Shown here: positions 21,979 to 33,224 of the stretch, one piece after another
Layout of the letters: the number at the start of each line of letters is the position of its first letter
How positions within the stretch are numbered: position 1 is the first letter of the stretch
From: Phytophthora quininea
Taxonomy: Eukaryota; Oomycota; Peronosporomycetes; Peronosporales; Peronosporaceae
Reading direction: 5' to 3'
NCBI GenBank assembly: GCA_011947345.1
Contig: JAAVTG010000023.1
Span: 744,001 to 808,000 of the forward strand
Length of the DNA: 64,000 nt
Translations under genes and position numbers: made by a program
Notes under the pieces: generated by a model
The model's database searches: none
Told to the model about the DNA's origin: nothing
The model's input: only the letters and a program-made list of their open reading frames with translations

Positions 21979-22510
21979 TCAGCTTTGAGGCGCCCACGAG
22001 TGGGAACTTTCAGCAAGCAAGTTGGATACATCGAAGTCACTCTCGTAAGTAGCTAGACGAATTATCCTCTGTCCAGTTAATCCACTTGATTCTCTCTTCG
22101 CCACTAATTTCAGATACGTGTCAAAATCATTGCACTTAAAGCGACTGTTCTCCCCTGCCAATGCCAAAACGTGCTCTCATCATTCATAGCATCCCCACCT
22201 AACTGGACAGAGACACACTTGACATTAAACGCACTTGAAATCCAATGGACAATGCCACCCGCAGTCGTTAATTTCCCCGACTGGGGAGAACCGCAGAGCA
22301 AATATTAGGGACGCTCAGAGCTCAAGAAGGCTTGATCTCCTCATAGGCATGGATACCTTTCAGCGAAACACGAAATTGTTTCTCCCCAACGTTGCCGTTG
22401 CAGGAAATTCCAAAACGATCATCTTTCCTGGTTTTGTCTGTCTGCGTGAAAGATTGTCCAACTTGTTCAAATGACCGGCGACCCAACGCACGAGATTGAC
22501 TTTGCAATCG
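21979..22510 (-). pseudogene. Degenerate Crinkler (CRN) fragment
   Basis: Pieces in different frames match the middle of the adjacent CRN gene: RALGRRSFEQVGQS resembles its SALGRRLFEQVESS, and LCGSPQSGK resembles its Walker A region LYGPPQFGKT. A further piece follows down to about 21979. There are several frame shifts and stops and no N-terminal LFLAK region, so this is a truncated tandem copy. Its Walker A has lost the GKT spacing. It lies directly downstream of, and in the same orientation as, the larger CRN copy. Confidence 0.65.
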
Positions 22511-22536
22511 TTGATGAAAACGTATTAGACTGTTGG

Positions 22537-23908
22537 CTATTTCCTCGATGGGTTGCTATTAGTTTTGACCGTGACAATCTTGACCTTAGTCTGCCTTGAA
22601 GCGTCCAGCTTCCCATGGTGAACTCCGTCCGGAAGAAAATGAATCGCAAACTCATCGCACGTCGCGTTCGCTTGAATGTGAACGACCTCAACTTGGCACC
22701 CTGCGATCCGAAACACTGGGTCGAACGCGTGTCCTTCCGGGACAAAATTCACGACAACCATGCGCTCAAAATCGAACCTCTTCCTGTACTTGTCCGCCTG
22801 TTGGACAGCGTTGGAGATATCCTCTTCCAACAGCCTGTCAGCCTTCAGTTCGTAGCCAAATTCGACTGCGTCCTCTTCGGTAACTAGAATGCCAGCTCTT
22901 GTTTGACTTTCTGGGGCCTTCACGCGGGGATCCAGTAGTAGGATCGAGGAACCATCTTCAGGATGCCTCGAGTAATTGCAAACAACTCTAAGTGCAAGCT
23001 CGCCTCGCTCGAAGGCTGTCCGATCTTCTCGAATGCGTGTGATATCACCTCCGGGTTCACGTACTGAAGAGCAACCGACAACAGCGACAGAGAGTTTTGA
23101 TCGTCATCTATCTCTAGCTCAATTTCTCGCGCAGGGAGCGACTCAACGCACAGTTGATGCATCAGCGGGGAAGCAATGAATACCACAGCACCATCCATTC
23201 TCACATTTTCACATCACGTCTCATCCAGTTGTGTATACCTTGTGCAATGGTCGTTTTTCCGAACTGAGGAGGGCCGTAGAGCAAGTGCAAATGGCGATCA
23301 GCGCTCAATAAGCCCTTCTTGATCTCCTCAAAGGCAGAAATACTCTCCAGAGCAACTTGGGCATCTTCCTCGCCGATTGGGCACTTGTAAGCGATCGCCA
23401 CAGGCTCGGTCTTCCTTTTCTTCGCGGAATGCTGGATCCACGTCGAAGATGATTCGACTTGTTCAAATAAGCGTCGACCTAACGCACTAGATTGATCGTC
23501 ACTCGGAATTTTAACCAACACGTGCACGGGACTCTTTCCTTCAGCGACGTCCTCGTCCGTAAATCTGTCACTTTGCACGTGGGCCTTGGACAAACCAACG
23601 TACTCCAGTTTGGCTTCTGCATAAGGCAAACGCTTCGTGCCGATGATTATTTGATGCCTCGCACCATTAACCACGTCGCGCTCTGTCAACAACCATGCGT
23701 CGTCCTTGTGCTTCTTGGCCAGGAAAAGATAGAGCTCTTCCGCATCGCATCTGATGACTTGCGGTCTCTTCTTCTTGATCGCGAGTTTCAGGTCCTCCAC
23801 TGTCTGACCCGTGTCGACATCCACCTTGCAAACGATTATGCGAACCTGCGATAGGTAGGTATTCTCTGGTGGCGCTCCTGGAAAGTTACTCTGGGATGAA
23901 GGCTTCAC
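22537..23908 (-). pseudogene. Crinkler (CRN) family effector gene with P-loop NTPase and nuclease-like region, broken
   Basis: Crinklers are oomycete host-targeted proteins. The N-terminal ubiquitin-like region carries the family LFLAK motif (YLFLAKKHKDDAWLL) and an HVLV-type motif (VHVLVKIP) that marks the end of the translocation module. A Walker A P-loop (LYGPPQFGKTT) follows, then a REase-like segment (FGYELKADRL ... MVVVNFVPEGH), as in CRNs with an NTPase-nuclease architecture. Problems: the open frame has no ATG (first codon GTG at 23908) and the usual N-terminal start motif is missing; the frame breaks near 23206 and again near 22960. One or both breaks could be sequence error, but the missing start and the neighbouring decayed copy favour a pseudogene. 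Confidence 0.75.
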
Positions 23909-23915
23909 CCTGTTG

Positions 23916-24573
23916 ATGGTTTCGCGGCCATCTCGGTTTGCTGCGGGGACGGCGTTGCGGCTGGCCAGCGAAATAGGACAATTACAAGTGGTAGAGATGC
24001 AGTTGGATCATGGCACAGCAATTGACTTGTCCGATACCGATGGAAATTCTCCGTTGATGATGGCAGCCCTGGTCACTCTGCGGTTGTGGAGTTGCTTCTG
24101 AATCGTGGAGCACTCGTGGATTCGACAACTAATGGAGACACTACGCCACTCATGAATGCTGCGCTTCTCTGCCAAGCGACTGTAGTAAAACTGTTGCTAA
24201 TCCACGGTGCGTCGGTGAATTTGGATAACTGCGGACAAATAGCCCTGATGAAAGCTGCGTCGTCAAGCAATGCCGAAGTGGTAGCACTCCTAGTCAAACA
24301 GCGCTTGATTAACGACAATTATGACCTGGACAGAACTGCAGTATCGCGCGAGGTTGTGGTTATTCTGTCGTGAAGTTGCTGCTTGTGTGTGGTGCAGATG
24401 TGAGACTGCCAAATCTTGCAGGTGCGAGACCGGTCATGGCAGCTCTTTCTCGTGGGCACTATGACGTTGTAGTTTTGCTGCTGGATAATGAGGTGGTTCT
24501 TCCAACGATTTCCTGTGCTGCTTTTCATTCCGTGGGTTTTGAGGCTCTTGTAGAAGTGTTTGATATCAGATGA
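23916..24573 (+). pseudogene. Ankyrin-repeat protein, frameshifted
   Basis: About five ankyrin repeats: ALRLASEIGQLQVVEMQLDH, SAVVELLLNRGALVDSTT, TPLMNAALLCQATVVKLLL, ALMKAASSSNAEVVALLV and VVKLLLVCGADVRLPN. The frame changes at about 24073 and again near 24350. The 5' end abuts the CRN gene head to head with no room for a normal promoter, and no other domain is attached. It may be a truncated ankyrin gene, or the ankyrin part of a larger protein disrupted by rearrangement. Confidence 0.55.
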
Positions 24574-24618
24574 ATGGGGAATTCATACTATTCATTTTGG
24601 TGTTATCGGATGACCGCT

Positions 24619-26019
24619 CTACAGCTGCAAGTATCCACGACGTTGCGTGTATCGCTGATACGCGGTGGCGCCCACAGCGCCCAACGCGACCAAACCAGTA
24701 GCCGACAGAACCAACCACACGCTGCTAATGCTTTCAGACTGCGGTGCAACCATCGCGGTTTCCTTGGCCTCGACGATCGTTGCGTCCGTCGCCACGACGT
24801 TCATTGTCTTGGTGGCCTTGGTGGTCGGAACGTTGACCGGGTGGTAGTCGCAAATGTCCTGCCACGGACCGGTGGACTGGATGTGGTTCTCGATGATGGC
24901 CGTGAACTCGTCCAGCGGGCAGTTCATGGCGCACGTGTCCAGCTTGATGGCCGTGCGAGGACTCATGGGCGACCACACAAAGAGCTGCACAAAGTGCTCA
25001 CTACCCTGGCGGTGCAGCTCGAAGAACAGTGTCGAGGCCGGGTGCAGTGGCGTGGAGCCGTTGAACTGCGGCAGGCCTTCAAAGTTGAACTTCATGCCCA
25101 TCATGAAGCCCAGCCCGTGCATGAGCTCGCGATGGCCGTGATACGACAGGTACTTGGGGCTCTCCTTCTTGCGATTAGCCGACGCGCCTTCCCTCAAGTT
25201 GCGCACCAAAAGCTGTGGGAAGCCTCCGATAGCCACCGTCACTTGAGTCGGCGTCGAATAGAGACGCTCGATCAAGTTCTGGAACGCGAGCTGCGAGATG
25301 TCGGTCGTGAGCTCAGATGTCAATCCCGGAGTGGGGTCCAGACCCTCGTCCTGGTCGAAAAGGAACATGTCGGCAACGTCCTTGATGGCCGTGACCGGGT
25401 CACTACCAGAGTAGAAGTTCTTTCCGCAGAGCTCACCGACAGCCTCAAGCGTCTTGGCGTGCTTCGCCGTGGCAGTCTTGGCCCCACCCGCAGTGTAGAC
25501 TTTGTTGTTGGCCGACATGACTGGCCAGCACGGACCGTTCGCAGTGAAGTCGTGCTCGTTCTCGAACAACTGCATGTAGATCGGAATCGGTTGTCTGGGG
25601 TAGCCGTCGGGGCCGGTGCCCTCGGGGTAGAGTCCGTAGCCCATGGAGACGGCACTTTGACCACATCGGTTGGCAGCGTCGGCACGGAAGTAGCCTTCGA
25701 AGTGCGGCTCGTCGTCCGGGCCATTGAACGACGGAGACAAGAAGCCTTTCTCCTTGACGTACACGTCGCGGATGTGCTTGCCTACAGCCTGCATCTGCTC
25801 CATGCCACGCTCCGTGAGCTGCTCAAGCGGGACCGAGTACGACTCGACGTTGGGCAGGTTGTTGGGGCAGTGGGCCTTGACGGTCGGGTTGGGTGCGCGA
25901 CTGCCGTGACGAGACAACGAGATCAAGTAGACGAGCTCGGAATCGGCGGCTGCAGCGGCGGTGCTAGTGCTGAGCAGAGCCAGCGAGGCGATGGTGGCGA
26001 CGATGGAAGCGATCTTCAT
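24619..26019 (-). CDS. Histidine acid phosphatase, membrane-anchored
   Basis: 466 residues, single exon. A signal peptide (MKIASIVATIASLALLSTSTAA) is followed by the branch-2 histidine phosphatase signature SLSRHGSRAPNP with the nucleophilic His, and ends with one transmembrane helix (SVWLVLSATGLVALGAVGATAY) and a short basic tail, like lysosomal acid phosphatase. Several Cys pairs suggest disulfides. The second motif, usually HD near the C-terminal half, reads YHGHRELMHGLG, so the proton-donor Asp position is Arg-Glu. I infer a secretory-pathway or surface phosphomonoesterase; phytase or inositol phosphatase activity is possible. The start ATG at 26019 sits directly before the signal peptide. 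It is divergent from the TAF1C-like gene (263-bp spacer). Confidence 0.85.
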   Translation of the reverse strand: MKIASIVATIASLALLSTSTAAAAADSELVYLISLSRHGSRAPNPTVKAHCPNNLPNVESYSVPLEQLTERGMEQMQAVGKHIRDVYVKEKGFLSPSFNGPDDEPHFEGYFRADAANRCGQSAVSMGYGLYPEGTGPDGYPRQPIPIYMQLFENEHDFTANGPCWPVMSANNKVYTAGGAKTATAKHAKTLEAVGELCGKNFYSGSDPVTAIKDVADMFLFDQDEGLDPTPGLTSELTTDISQLAFQNLIERLYSTPTQVTVAIGGFPQLLVRNLREGASANRKKESPKYLSYHGHRELMHGLGFMMGMKFNFEGLPQFNGSTPLHPASTLFFELHRQGSEHFVQLFVWSPMSPRTAIKLDTCAMNCPLDEFTAIIENHIQSTGPWQDICDYHPVNVPTTKATKTMNVVATDATIVEAKETAMVAPQSESISSVWLVLSATGLVALGAVGATAYQRYTQRRGYLQL

Positions 26020-26282
26020 CGTGATGGTCCGAGTCTTGTCTTGGTATCTGCTAACTGCTGAGCAAATGCGAGAATGAACTCGACCAGCAGTTAAAGCGTA
26101 GCATGAAGAAAAAGAACCTGAGCAAGGAAACCCCAGACAACTTGCCAACGGCGCAATGAGCCGTTGACCAGCAAAAGCCAACCGCTATTCAACTGTCGTT
26201 TCGAACCGGTAGACGAAAAAGTATCTTTTTTACAACATATTTCCGCCAATCACAGCGAAGCGACACAACAACCATCAAACGC

Positions 26283-28921
26283 ATGGAAGCGAGCGGCGTC
26301 TACCCGAATTGGCCGCCAGTGCTGACGGCCTCGGGCCTCGGCGGCTCGCTCGCAGGCTCGGATCCGACCAAATCACCTTTGAACCGGACCTGACCAATGA
26401 CGCGCGCAAGAGGTACTCTGGACGAGGCGGAGCAGTGGATGTCAGCGGAGTGATGCGGCTGCATGTGCGCAATGCTCAGGGTTATGCGTATCTGCGGCCG
26501 CACCAGCGACAGAAATTGGCTCCGTTTTCAGTCCAAGAAAGAGAGCAATAGAGGACAAGATTTCAGCTGAGGCGACGTACTACCGACGCACGTATCGCCA
26601 CCATGTGCCGCACGGCTTGCTGTCGGACTATCTGATGGACGAATCCGCGTACGTTGCAACTATGAAGAGGTTGCGTTAGGATCGATATTGATGGAATACG
26701 ATTGTGCAATGTAGACCACAAGAGGAGCGCCGTAAATGGCAGGGCAATGCGATAGCTGGAATGGATTGTGGACAGAATGGCCACGTCGTGTTTTATCCTA
26801 CAGGGCAAGTACTGCAGCAAGCTTGCGCATGGTACAGTCAAGGAGGAGTGGAGAGTGGTGCTGGATGCAGAAGCACGGTGATTGAGACGGGAGCTGGTAT
26901 CCGTCAACTTGCAGTAATGGGGTGCGTTGATGCGTACCATTCGGGAAGTGCCAGCAACGTTTACGCAGCGGCGCGCGGCGTCACGAATTGTACCATTGTG
27001 GCAGCTCCAGCACAAGTTACACCTAATAAACCAGTGAAGATGCAAGCAAAAGCAAAACTGTCGTTTCCAGAGACGCTAAGTCATGTTGCTGGAAGTCCAC
27101 ACGCCGAAGCAGAATTGGCGTTTGTTACAATTGACGGCGTGGTGCGATCGTGGGAACCTGAAAGCGGTGTTCAAACGGTACATAAAGGTGCAGCAAGAAC
27201 TACCGATCGCTTTGTACGCTGTGAATATTCGAGGTATTGTTGCAGTTATTTCCGCTTAACTGCCCTTGATACTAACGGATGCGTATCATTCGCCTGCAGC
27301 CACCCTCGCGTCCTGTGGGGAGTAAAGAAATTTATGATCTCTACGATTGACCTCCGGCAGCCACTGCAGCAAACGAACACAGTTTTTGGCCGGGAAAATG
27401 CAGTCGAAGCCTCTGTAATCTATGATGTAAAGCGGAGAACAAGGTATGATTGCTGGATGGCGCTTGCATGTGCATCGTTGTTAACTGCCGTGCTACTGCG
27501 TCTCTTAGTCAACCCTTCCAATTTATTGTTGGTTCAGAGATCTCCATTGAACTTATGGACAGCCGGATGGAGAAGAAATCGTTAATATCTTGGTCACAGC
27601 CTAAGTTTTTCCCTGGCGCTGCCAAAAAGCAGGCAAGACCGCAGGAGCCCAAGGCCACATTGAGTGCTATTGATGAGGTTGATTTGTCTGGCAATGCGAA
27701 CGATAATCGAGGTACGTTGGCAATGACATTAATTCTGCCTGCTTTAACACTGAACGAGTGCTTTGGAATCATTTATATTAGGGTATATTGTATCGTGCTT
27801 CCAACGGCATAAAGTGACGACTGTCTTTTCCTTTGAGCGGAATTGTAAGCGACGACACAATGAAGTGATGTCGCTGGCTTCATTGCGCTCCAACGCTGAC
27901 GACGATTATTCGGAGGTTAAACGATCGAGCGTCGAGCAAATCATTGCCTCTGACGCACCGCTCGATTTACACATGGGAGACGGAGGCGAATGGACGAGTC
28001 TGCAAGGTGTCTGTGCACTGCGCGACGGTGATTCCGGGTCTGCTAGTATTTATCATCTCAACAACCTCGGCGACCTATTTTCTCACCAAGTATCATATTC
28101 CCGTGGCACGGCTGTGAGATCCTACCACGCCGCCGTCCAATCAAAGTACGTCCCGCTTTGCTCATTTTCGTTTCGTTTATCTAGTTTCTTACACTCTTTT
28201 CGATTGCAGTTTGCCATGTGGAGTTTCCGGCCAAGATGATCCGTTGGATGATTCCTTGTCAAGAACATTACCACTCCCAGTAGACGCTGTTTTACTAGAG
28301 CACGACATGGACACTTTGGTCGCATTTAAACCCGTTCCTGTCAAAGCTCTGCGTCGACAATTCCCGCGCTTACCGGATGACAATGACAGCGACGCATCGA
28401 TCAAGGACGAAGACGGCCAAAGTGAACACATGGAGAACCCTTCATGCAGAAAACGATCACGAAGGTTTGATAGACACGAGATGCTTCAGAAACTACTCAA
28501 GGTTTGCGACCCGTCGGCGTCACTGTATCGACTGCACCGCTACGTGACGGACGAGCTGCATATCCAAATGTCATCGTCCGAGTTGCTGCGTTTTCTTCGG
28601 TCGCACCAAGAGTTTCGTCTCCGAAGTGTGGGGTCTCCATCACCAGCAGACACGCTGCGCGTATTGACACCAGTAACCTCTGACCGCGACAACATCCACG
28701 TGAAAAAGGATGACCCTCGTCTAGCTGTCTGCATGTGCAGTCAAGACGCGTCAATTCCGTGCGAATCGATGTCGTGTATCGTCCCGCACAGCATCGTCGT
28801 CTCCAGTACGTCAACGGAGCTGAGATTTGACGAAATGGGAGCGTCGACATCGGACTTGGTGATGCCTGACGACTTTGCTGCTGCGTTGGAAGAAGCTCGA
28901 GAGGCCTACGACTCCTCTTAG
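26283..28921 (+). CDS. TAF1C/Rrn6-like RNA polymerase I initiation factor subunit
   Basis: Beta-propeller-type protein with features of TAF1C/Rrn6, the SL1/core-factor subunit for rDNA transcription: AFVTIDGVVRSWEPESG, SHPRVLWGVKKFMISTIDLR (HPR..L...DLR block) and PFQFIVGSEISIELMDSRM. The C-terminal third is helical and polar (YRLHRYVTDELHIQMSSSELLRFLRSH) with basic patches. Introns at 26670-26714, about 27237-27300 and about 27445-27510 join these blocks in frame; others follow near 28147-28208. Frame breaks near 26356 and at AA about 26549 match the window-wide homopolymer pattern. ATG 26283 begins MEASGVYPNWPP. Identification rests on the propeller blocks only. Confidence 0.5.
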
Positions 28922-29015
28922 AACGAATTTAGAGTGATGGTCAATTAGTTGCCTTTTTGTAAAAAATCATATTCTTTCTTTAGAAAAACGATTTTATTTG
29001 CTCTTTGCAACCAAA

Positions 29016-30621
29016 ATGGCGAAGAAAGTGGTGCTGGAAGAGGAGGAATATGTGGAGAAGCTGGGCCAGATCATCGAGCGAGACTTCTTCCCAGACTTGC
29101 CTACGCTCAAGAAGCAGACAATGGTGCGTTAAAACCCCTTGAGACGCTCTGTAGAGCGCACAATTACTGCGCAACATACTTATTCATGATTATTTGTTGA
29201 TTTTTCAGTTGTTTCGAGACGATGGAGAGGAATTTGCTTGGACAGATACGACCATGAGAGCCACTAGTCATCAAGTCATTGCGTCCGTACGCACCGATAC
29301 AAGCGGGACAGGCTGGGACGACCCTACACCGACAGTTAGTGGAGACGCTGGGCACCAGACCCAAGAAAATGAAGAAGAAGAGAGTGATACGACAGAGTCG
29401 ATGACGCTGAACGCCTTCGTGGCGACCCACACATCCGAGGACAATGACTCTTTCAATGAGCTGCAAGAGAAGGCTGTGAAGGACCATCAACGGAGATACC
29501 ACTGGGCGTATGATGACAATACCAAAGGTGATCCGAAGTTGCATCTACTGACGGATGGAACGTGGATCTCCAAGGAGCAGAGACGAATTGCGGATGAAGC
29601 GTGCGCTCCAAAAGGTCAGGCAAATTGATCATCGATTGATAATTTAATCGGTTTAAGGTTTTAATTTTTTGCTATAGGGTCGAAGGACGACAGACCAAGT
29701 GCTCCTGAGACTTGGAATTATCGTGCAAGAAATCCGCTACTATTTTCTCCGGAGCTGCCTGCCACAAGAGATATTTGTCAGGTAAGAGGTTGCAAATGGT
29801 TCCGAAGTAGCAAGTTGAAAATGACAGTGTTGTGTCAATAGGTCGAGCCAGACTCAAAGAAGCAACTGCTTCTCGAGAATGGCCCCAAATCGCGATCGCG
29901 ATTGCCCCCAAGGCGAACAAGAAGACGGTATATGCTAACTCTAGATTCCCAACGGAAGACGCTCGTGTAAGTATCTTTATCATCAGCATTTCCTTCCAGC
30001 CTTCTCAACTTGGTTCTTTGAGTTTACAGGCGAACGCAGAGAAAGCGACAGCAACGCCTCAGAAAGAATATCCTCTAGTTCCCATGACGCCGCTTATCGC
30101 TCCTGGTGTCGATGCAAGCCCCGTAATGACCTGGGGAGATATCGAAGGCACACCAACGATACTTGGATCAAAAGCAACGCCAGGTAAGAGAAACATGACG
30201 AGTTTGATAGTGATTTGTTCTAAACGCTATTGTTCGGTATCCGCAGAACAAGTTTTGAACACGCCAACTTTTCAAGTGCAAGACTCTTCACGGCGAGAGA
30301 AGTTGGCCGATCGACTGGAAACACAAGCGGTGAGTGTGCCTTGGTAGCATAGCCAAAAGTGTGAACAACTAAATTCCTATGCGCACTTGTCAACAGCGTC
30401 GTCGCAGTTCTTCTGCTGCTCGTCTTCCAGCTAGTAGAACTGCAATGAAAAGAGCGAGAATCGCCCAAACTCCTACGCCAAGAAGTGTTCGTGCTCGCCT
30501 TGCAAGTAGACGAACGGTATTGCGGACGCCAGTGGGATCGGACGCGCAGTTGCGAGCTAGCTATTCTACCCCAGTGCGGCCACCACGTCCTTCGTCCTCC
30601 AAGCCACGCAAGACGAAGTAG
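29016..30621 (+). CDS. ESS2: ESS2 / DGCR14 nuclear splicing-associated protein
   Basis: Seven exons: 29016-29123, 29209-29614, 29678-29781, 29842-29967, 30030-30183, 30247-30329 and 30397-30621, about 400 residues. Family blocks in order: LEEEEYVEKLGQIIERDFFP, LNAFVATHTSEDNDSF, ETWNYRARNPLLFSPEL, YANSRFP, APGVDASPVMTWGDIEGTP (the MTWG block) and FQVQDSSRREKLADRL, then a Ser/Arg/Pro-rich tail (ASYSTPVRPPRPSSS). ESS2 associates with the late (C complex) spliceosome in animals and fungi. The frame changes in exon 4 at CCCCC 29905-29909, one C short. It ends 136 bp before the flavoprotein ATG. Confidence 0.85.
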
Positions 30622-30757
30622 TCTATTATTGACACTCCGCAAATGGAGTGTTCCACGCGTGGATTATGGAGCTCACCTTGACCCAGCTATCTATTCTCGT
30701 TGAAATGGTCACTGTGCTGCCTCCAACAGAATATTTTTCAACAGCTCCAGTGCGCCA

Positions 30758-32811
30758 TGGTTGTCGACGAAGGAGTGTACAAGGCGATTATTGTTGGTGG
30801 CGGCCCTGCTGGCATTGGCGTATTTATTCGAGCCGTCAGGACAGGCTTTCTTACTCGGTTGCTGGATCCAGAGACGCATGGAGATGCGAAAGACTGCAAA
30901 GTTAGCACTCGGTTGGGTCTAAAGCAGAAAGGTGTAGCAATTCTACATGGTGGCGACGAGAAATCGTTCGGAAGTGGTAATTTAGGCGAGTATATCAACA
31001 ACTCCAACACCTTCGCGTGCAGCCTGGTCGCGAGCGTCCTCGAAGAGAAGCCCGACCTGGATCCGCCAGAAAACATCAAGAGCACCTTTCTGGAGAACGC
31101 GCGAGAGCACGAGAGCGCCAAACGGCTGGCAGAGATCGGTGTTGCAACTGCCAATCTTACGGAGATCGGCCACTTCCTTCAACATGTCGGTCGATGCATC
31201 CTTAAAGAGATCGAGAACAATGCCTCGCCGACCAGCAAGTGTCTGTTGAACACCACGGCGACGAAATATGAAGCGCTGGAGAACGGGCTTATTCGTGTGG
31301 AGGCTCGACGCAGAGATGGCGCTGGCGACCCGATCGTTCTTCTCACCGAGCACCTTGTGCTGGCAATGGGAGGTGTGCAGGAACTGCCATCGCTCGACAA
31401 CCCAGCTTATCATTCGAAACTGTTTGCTTCGGACACTTGTCTACGGCAAGATGGCTTCATGAAGCTGAAAGAGCATCTTCTTGCACAGCCAGCTGGAGAG
31501 CGGAAAGTGTGCATTGTTGGCGGCTCTCACAGCTCCTTCTCGGTGGCGTGGCTGCTTCTGAACAAGTTTGCTGACGCGAAACCTGTCACGGCGCCGAAGA
31601 TTGTGCCAGTCATTGCCCCGGCAGGGGCTCCGCTCGTGGCTGCGTCTCCGTTAACCGTTACGAAATGTGACACCACAAGTGTGAGGATGAAGCGGACATC
31701 ACTCACGAGCGCTAACACGGATGCCTCTGCTTTGATCTTCAAGCCGAAAGACATTATGATCCTGCATCGGTCTCCGATCCGATGCTACTACGGATCCAAG
31801 AAAGAAGCCGAGGCCGATGGTGTCGACGCCAGTCGTGTCGATCGATCTGGGTGTGTGAATACTTTCACAGGACTGCGTGAGGACGCAAAGCGGCTCTATA
31901 AGAACGTGGCAGCTGGACGCGAGACTCGTGTCAAATTGGTTCAAGTCAACCAAAACGGCTCGCCGGTCGTCACCGACAAAGCGTATTCTACTGCTGGCGC
32001 GATTGTGTGGGGTGCTGGCTACAAGACAAACACCATCCCCGGATTCGACGCGGCGGGTAAACCCTTAAAGTTTATCCAGGACAACTGTGTCATCAAGCTG
32101 GACAACAAGGCGCGATTGCAACTTGTTGGCACATATCAAGCAAAGTGTCCAAGTATCCTCGGCCTGGGACTTGGCTTCAGCCTCCGATCCTCTATCGATG
32201 AAATGGGCACCGAAACTCGAGTCGATGGCGTCACTGTCTACCATCGTCGCGGGGCTGCACTTGTGCTAGAAGCGCTATTCGGCCCCAAGGTCTACGGCAC
32301 CAGCTCGAGCTTCGAGGAGATGGTGGAGAAGGTAACCAGGCGCCCAAAACCCTTTTTGCTGTGCTGTTTGATATCTGACGGTGGTGTGTCTGAACTGTCC
32401 ATCCAGAACGAGAAGAAGAAGCGCGAGGCACAAGCTGCGAAGGTGGAGCGCGCCGCTGAGAAGTGCGTTCAATCCTTGTCCACGTTGGTTGATCTGGATT
32501 GTTCGAACTGATCACACTCAAGTGTATCTGTCTTCTCCTTCTTGTCGTTCTTCCGCTTGTAGGCTGCGACTTGCGGCGGAAGCTCAAGGTGAGGCCGAGC
32601 ATCCAGCTTCATCTCCATCCAAGACGCACATAGCTCGCAGCGGGAGCTTGATCCCGACAGCGAAGTTGCCTCGCACGGTGAGTCCACACTCGACAACAAG
32701 TCTTGTCAATCGTGCGCGTCTAATCTGATTCCACCGTTGTAGAGCTCCATCGCTAGCCACACGACACTGCCCGTGGTGGTGCGTCGCAGTCCGTTGAAAG
32801 CAGCGCTCTAG
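30758..32811 (+). CDS. FAD/NAD(P)-binding oxidoreductase
   Basis: Flavin monooxygenase-like fold with two dinucleotide sites: AIIVGGGPAGIG near the N-terminus (FAD) and VCIVGGSHSSFSVAW in the middle (NADPH type), plus LVLAMGGVQELP and IVWGAGYKTNTIPGFD. About 530 residues in the main exon (30758-32330). Introns near 32331-32406, 32463-32562 and 32678-32741 lead to a helical Lys/Glu-rich tail and a stop at 32809-32811. The tail may continue in another frame (DKKPATKKKEIV...) to 33018 if one base is missing near 32780. Substrate unknown; the closest fold relatives are N-hydroxylating or Baeyer-Villiger-type monooxygenases. Confidence 0.7.
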
Positions 32812-33224
32812 TAGACAAGAAGCCGGCGACCAAGAAGAAGGAGATCGTCTCCGCCGCCACCAACCCACCGGCGAAGATGCTGCTCGACCGGCGCCGGGGC
32901 TCTGCCGACGACGGAGCAGCTCGATCGGAGCCATTGCAGTTGCCGGAGCCGTCCAAGTCACAGTTAACAAAGCCGACCGAGTCCTCTTCCGCGGCGGAGA
33001 ACGCAGCAGCAGCAACATGATAAAAGGCAACTTTTCCTAGTACAGTTTCGGCCGGCTGACTCGCCACTTCAACCTCATACAAACCGCAAGACGATCTGTG
33101 GAACGATACGGAACTGAGTTCACACCTTTCTCATCGCTTTCCGTCCGTGGCGGCGCTGGGCTCAGTTCCAGTTCCTCTCCAGCCGTGCCACCTCGCCTCC
33201 CCTTCCTGCCTTCTTCGCTGTACC
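32812..33224. other. Spacer with possible 3' extension of the flavoprotein
   Basis: 32812-33018 is open in one frame with natural composition (KKPATKKKEIVSAATNPPAK ... SSSAAENAAAAT, then TGA) and probably belongs to the flavoprotein after a frame correction. 33019-33224 is the promoter of the RBR ligase; CTCATCGCTTTCC at 33130 resembles an oomycete initiator. Confidence 0.4.

Noticed and set aside
24574..26061. 495-codon plus-strand ORF opposite the acid phosphatase
   Set aside because: It is the antisense shadow of a GC3-rich gene: Arg/His/Val-rich composition, no domain, and the minus frame has a signal peptide, catalytic motif and TM helix.
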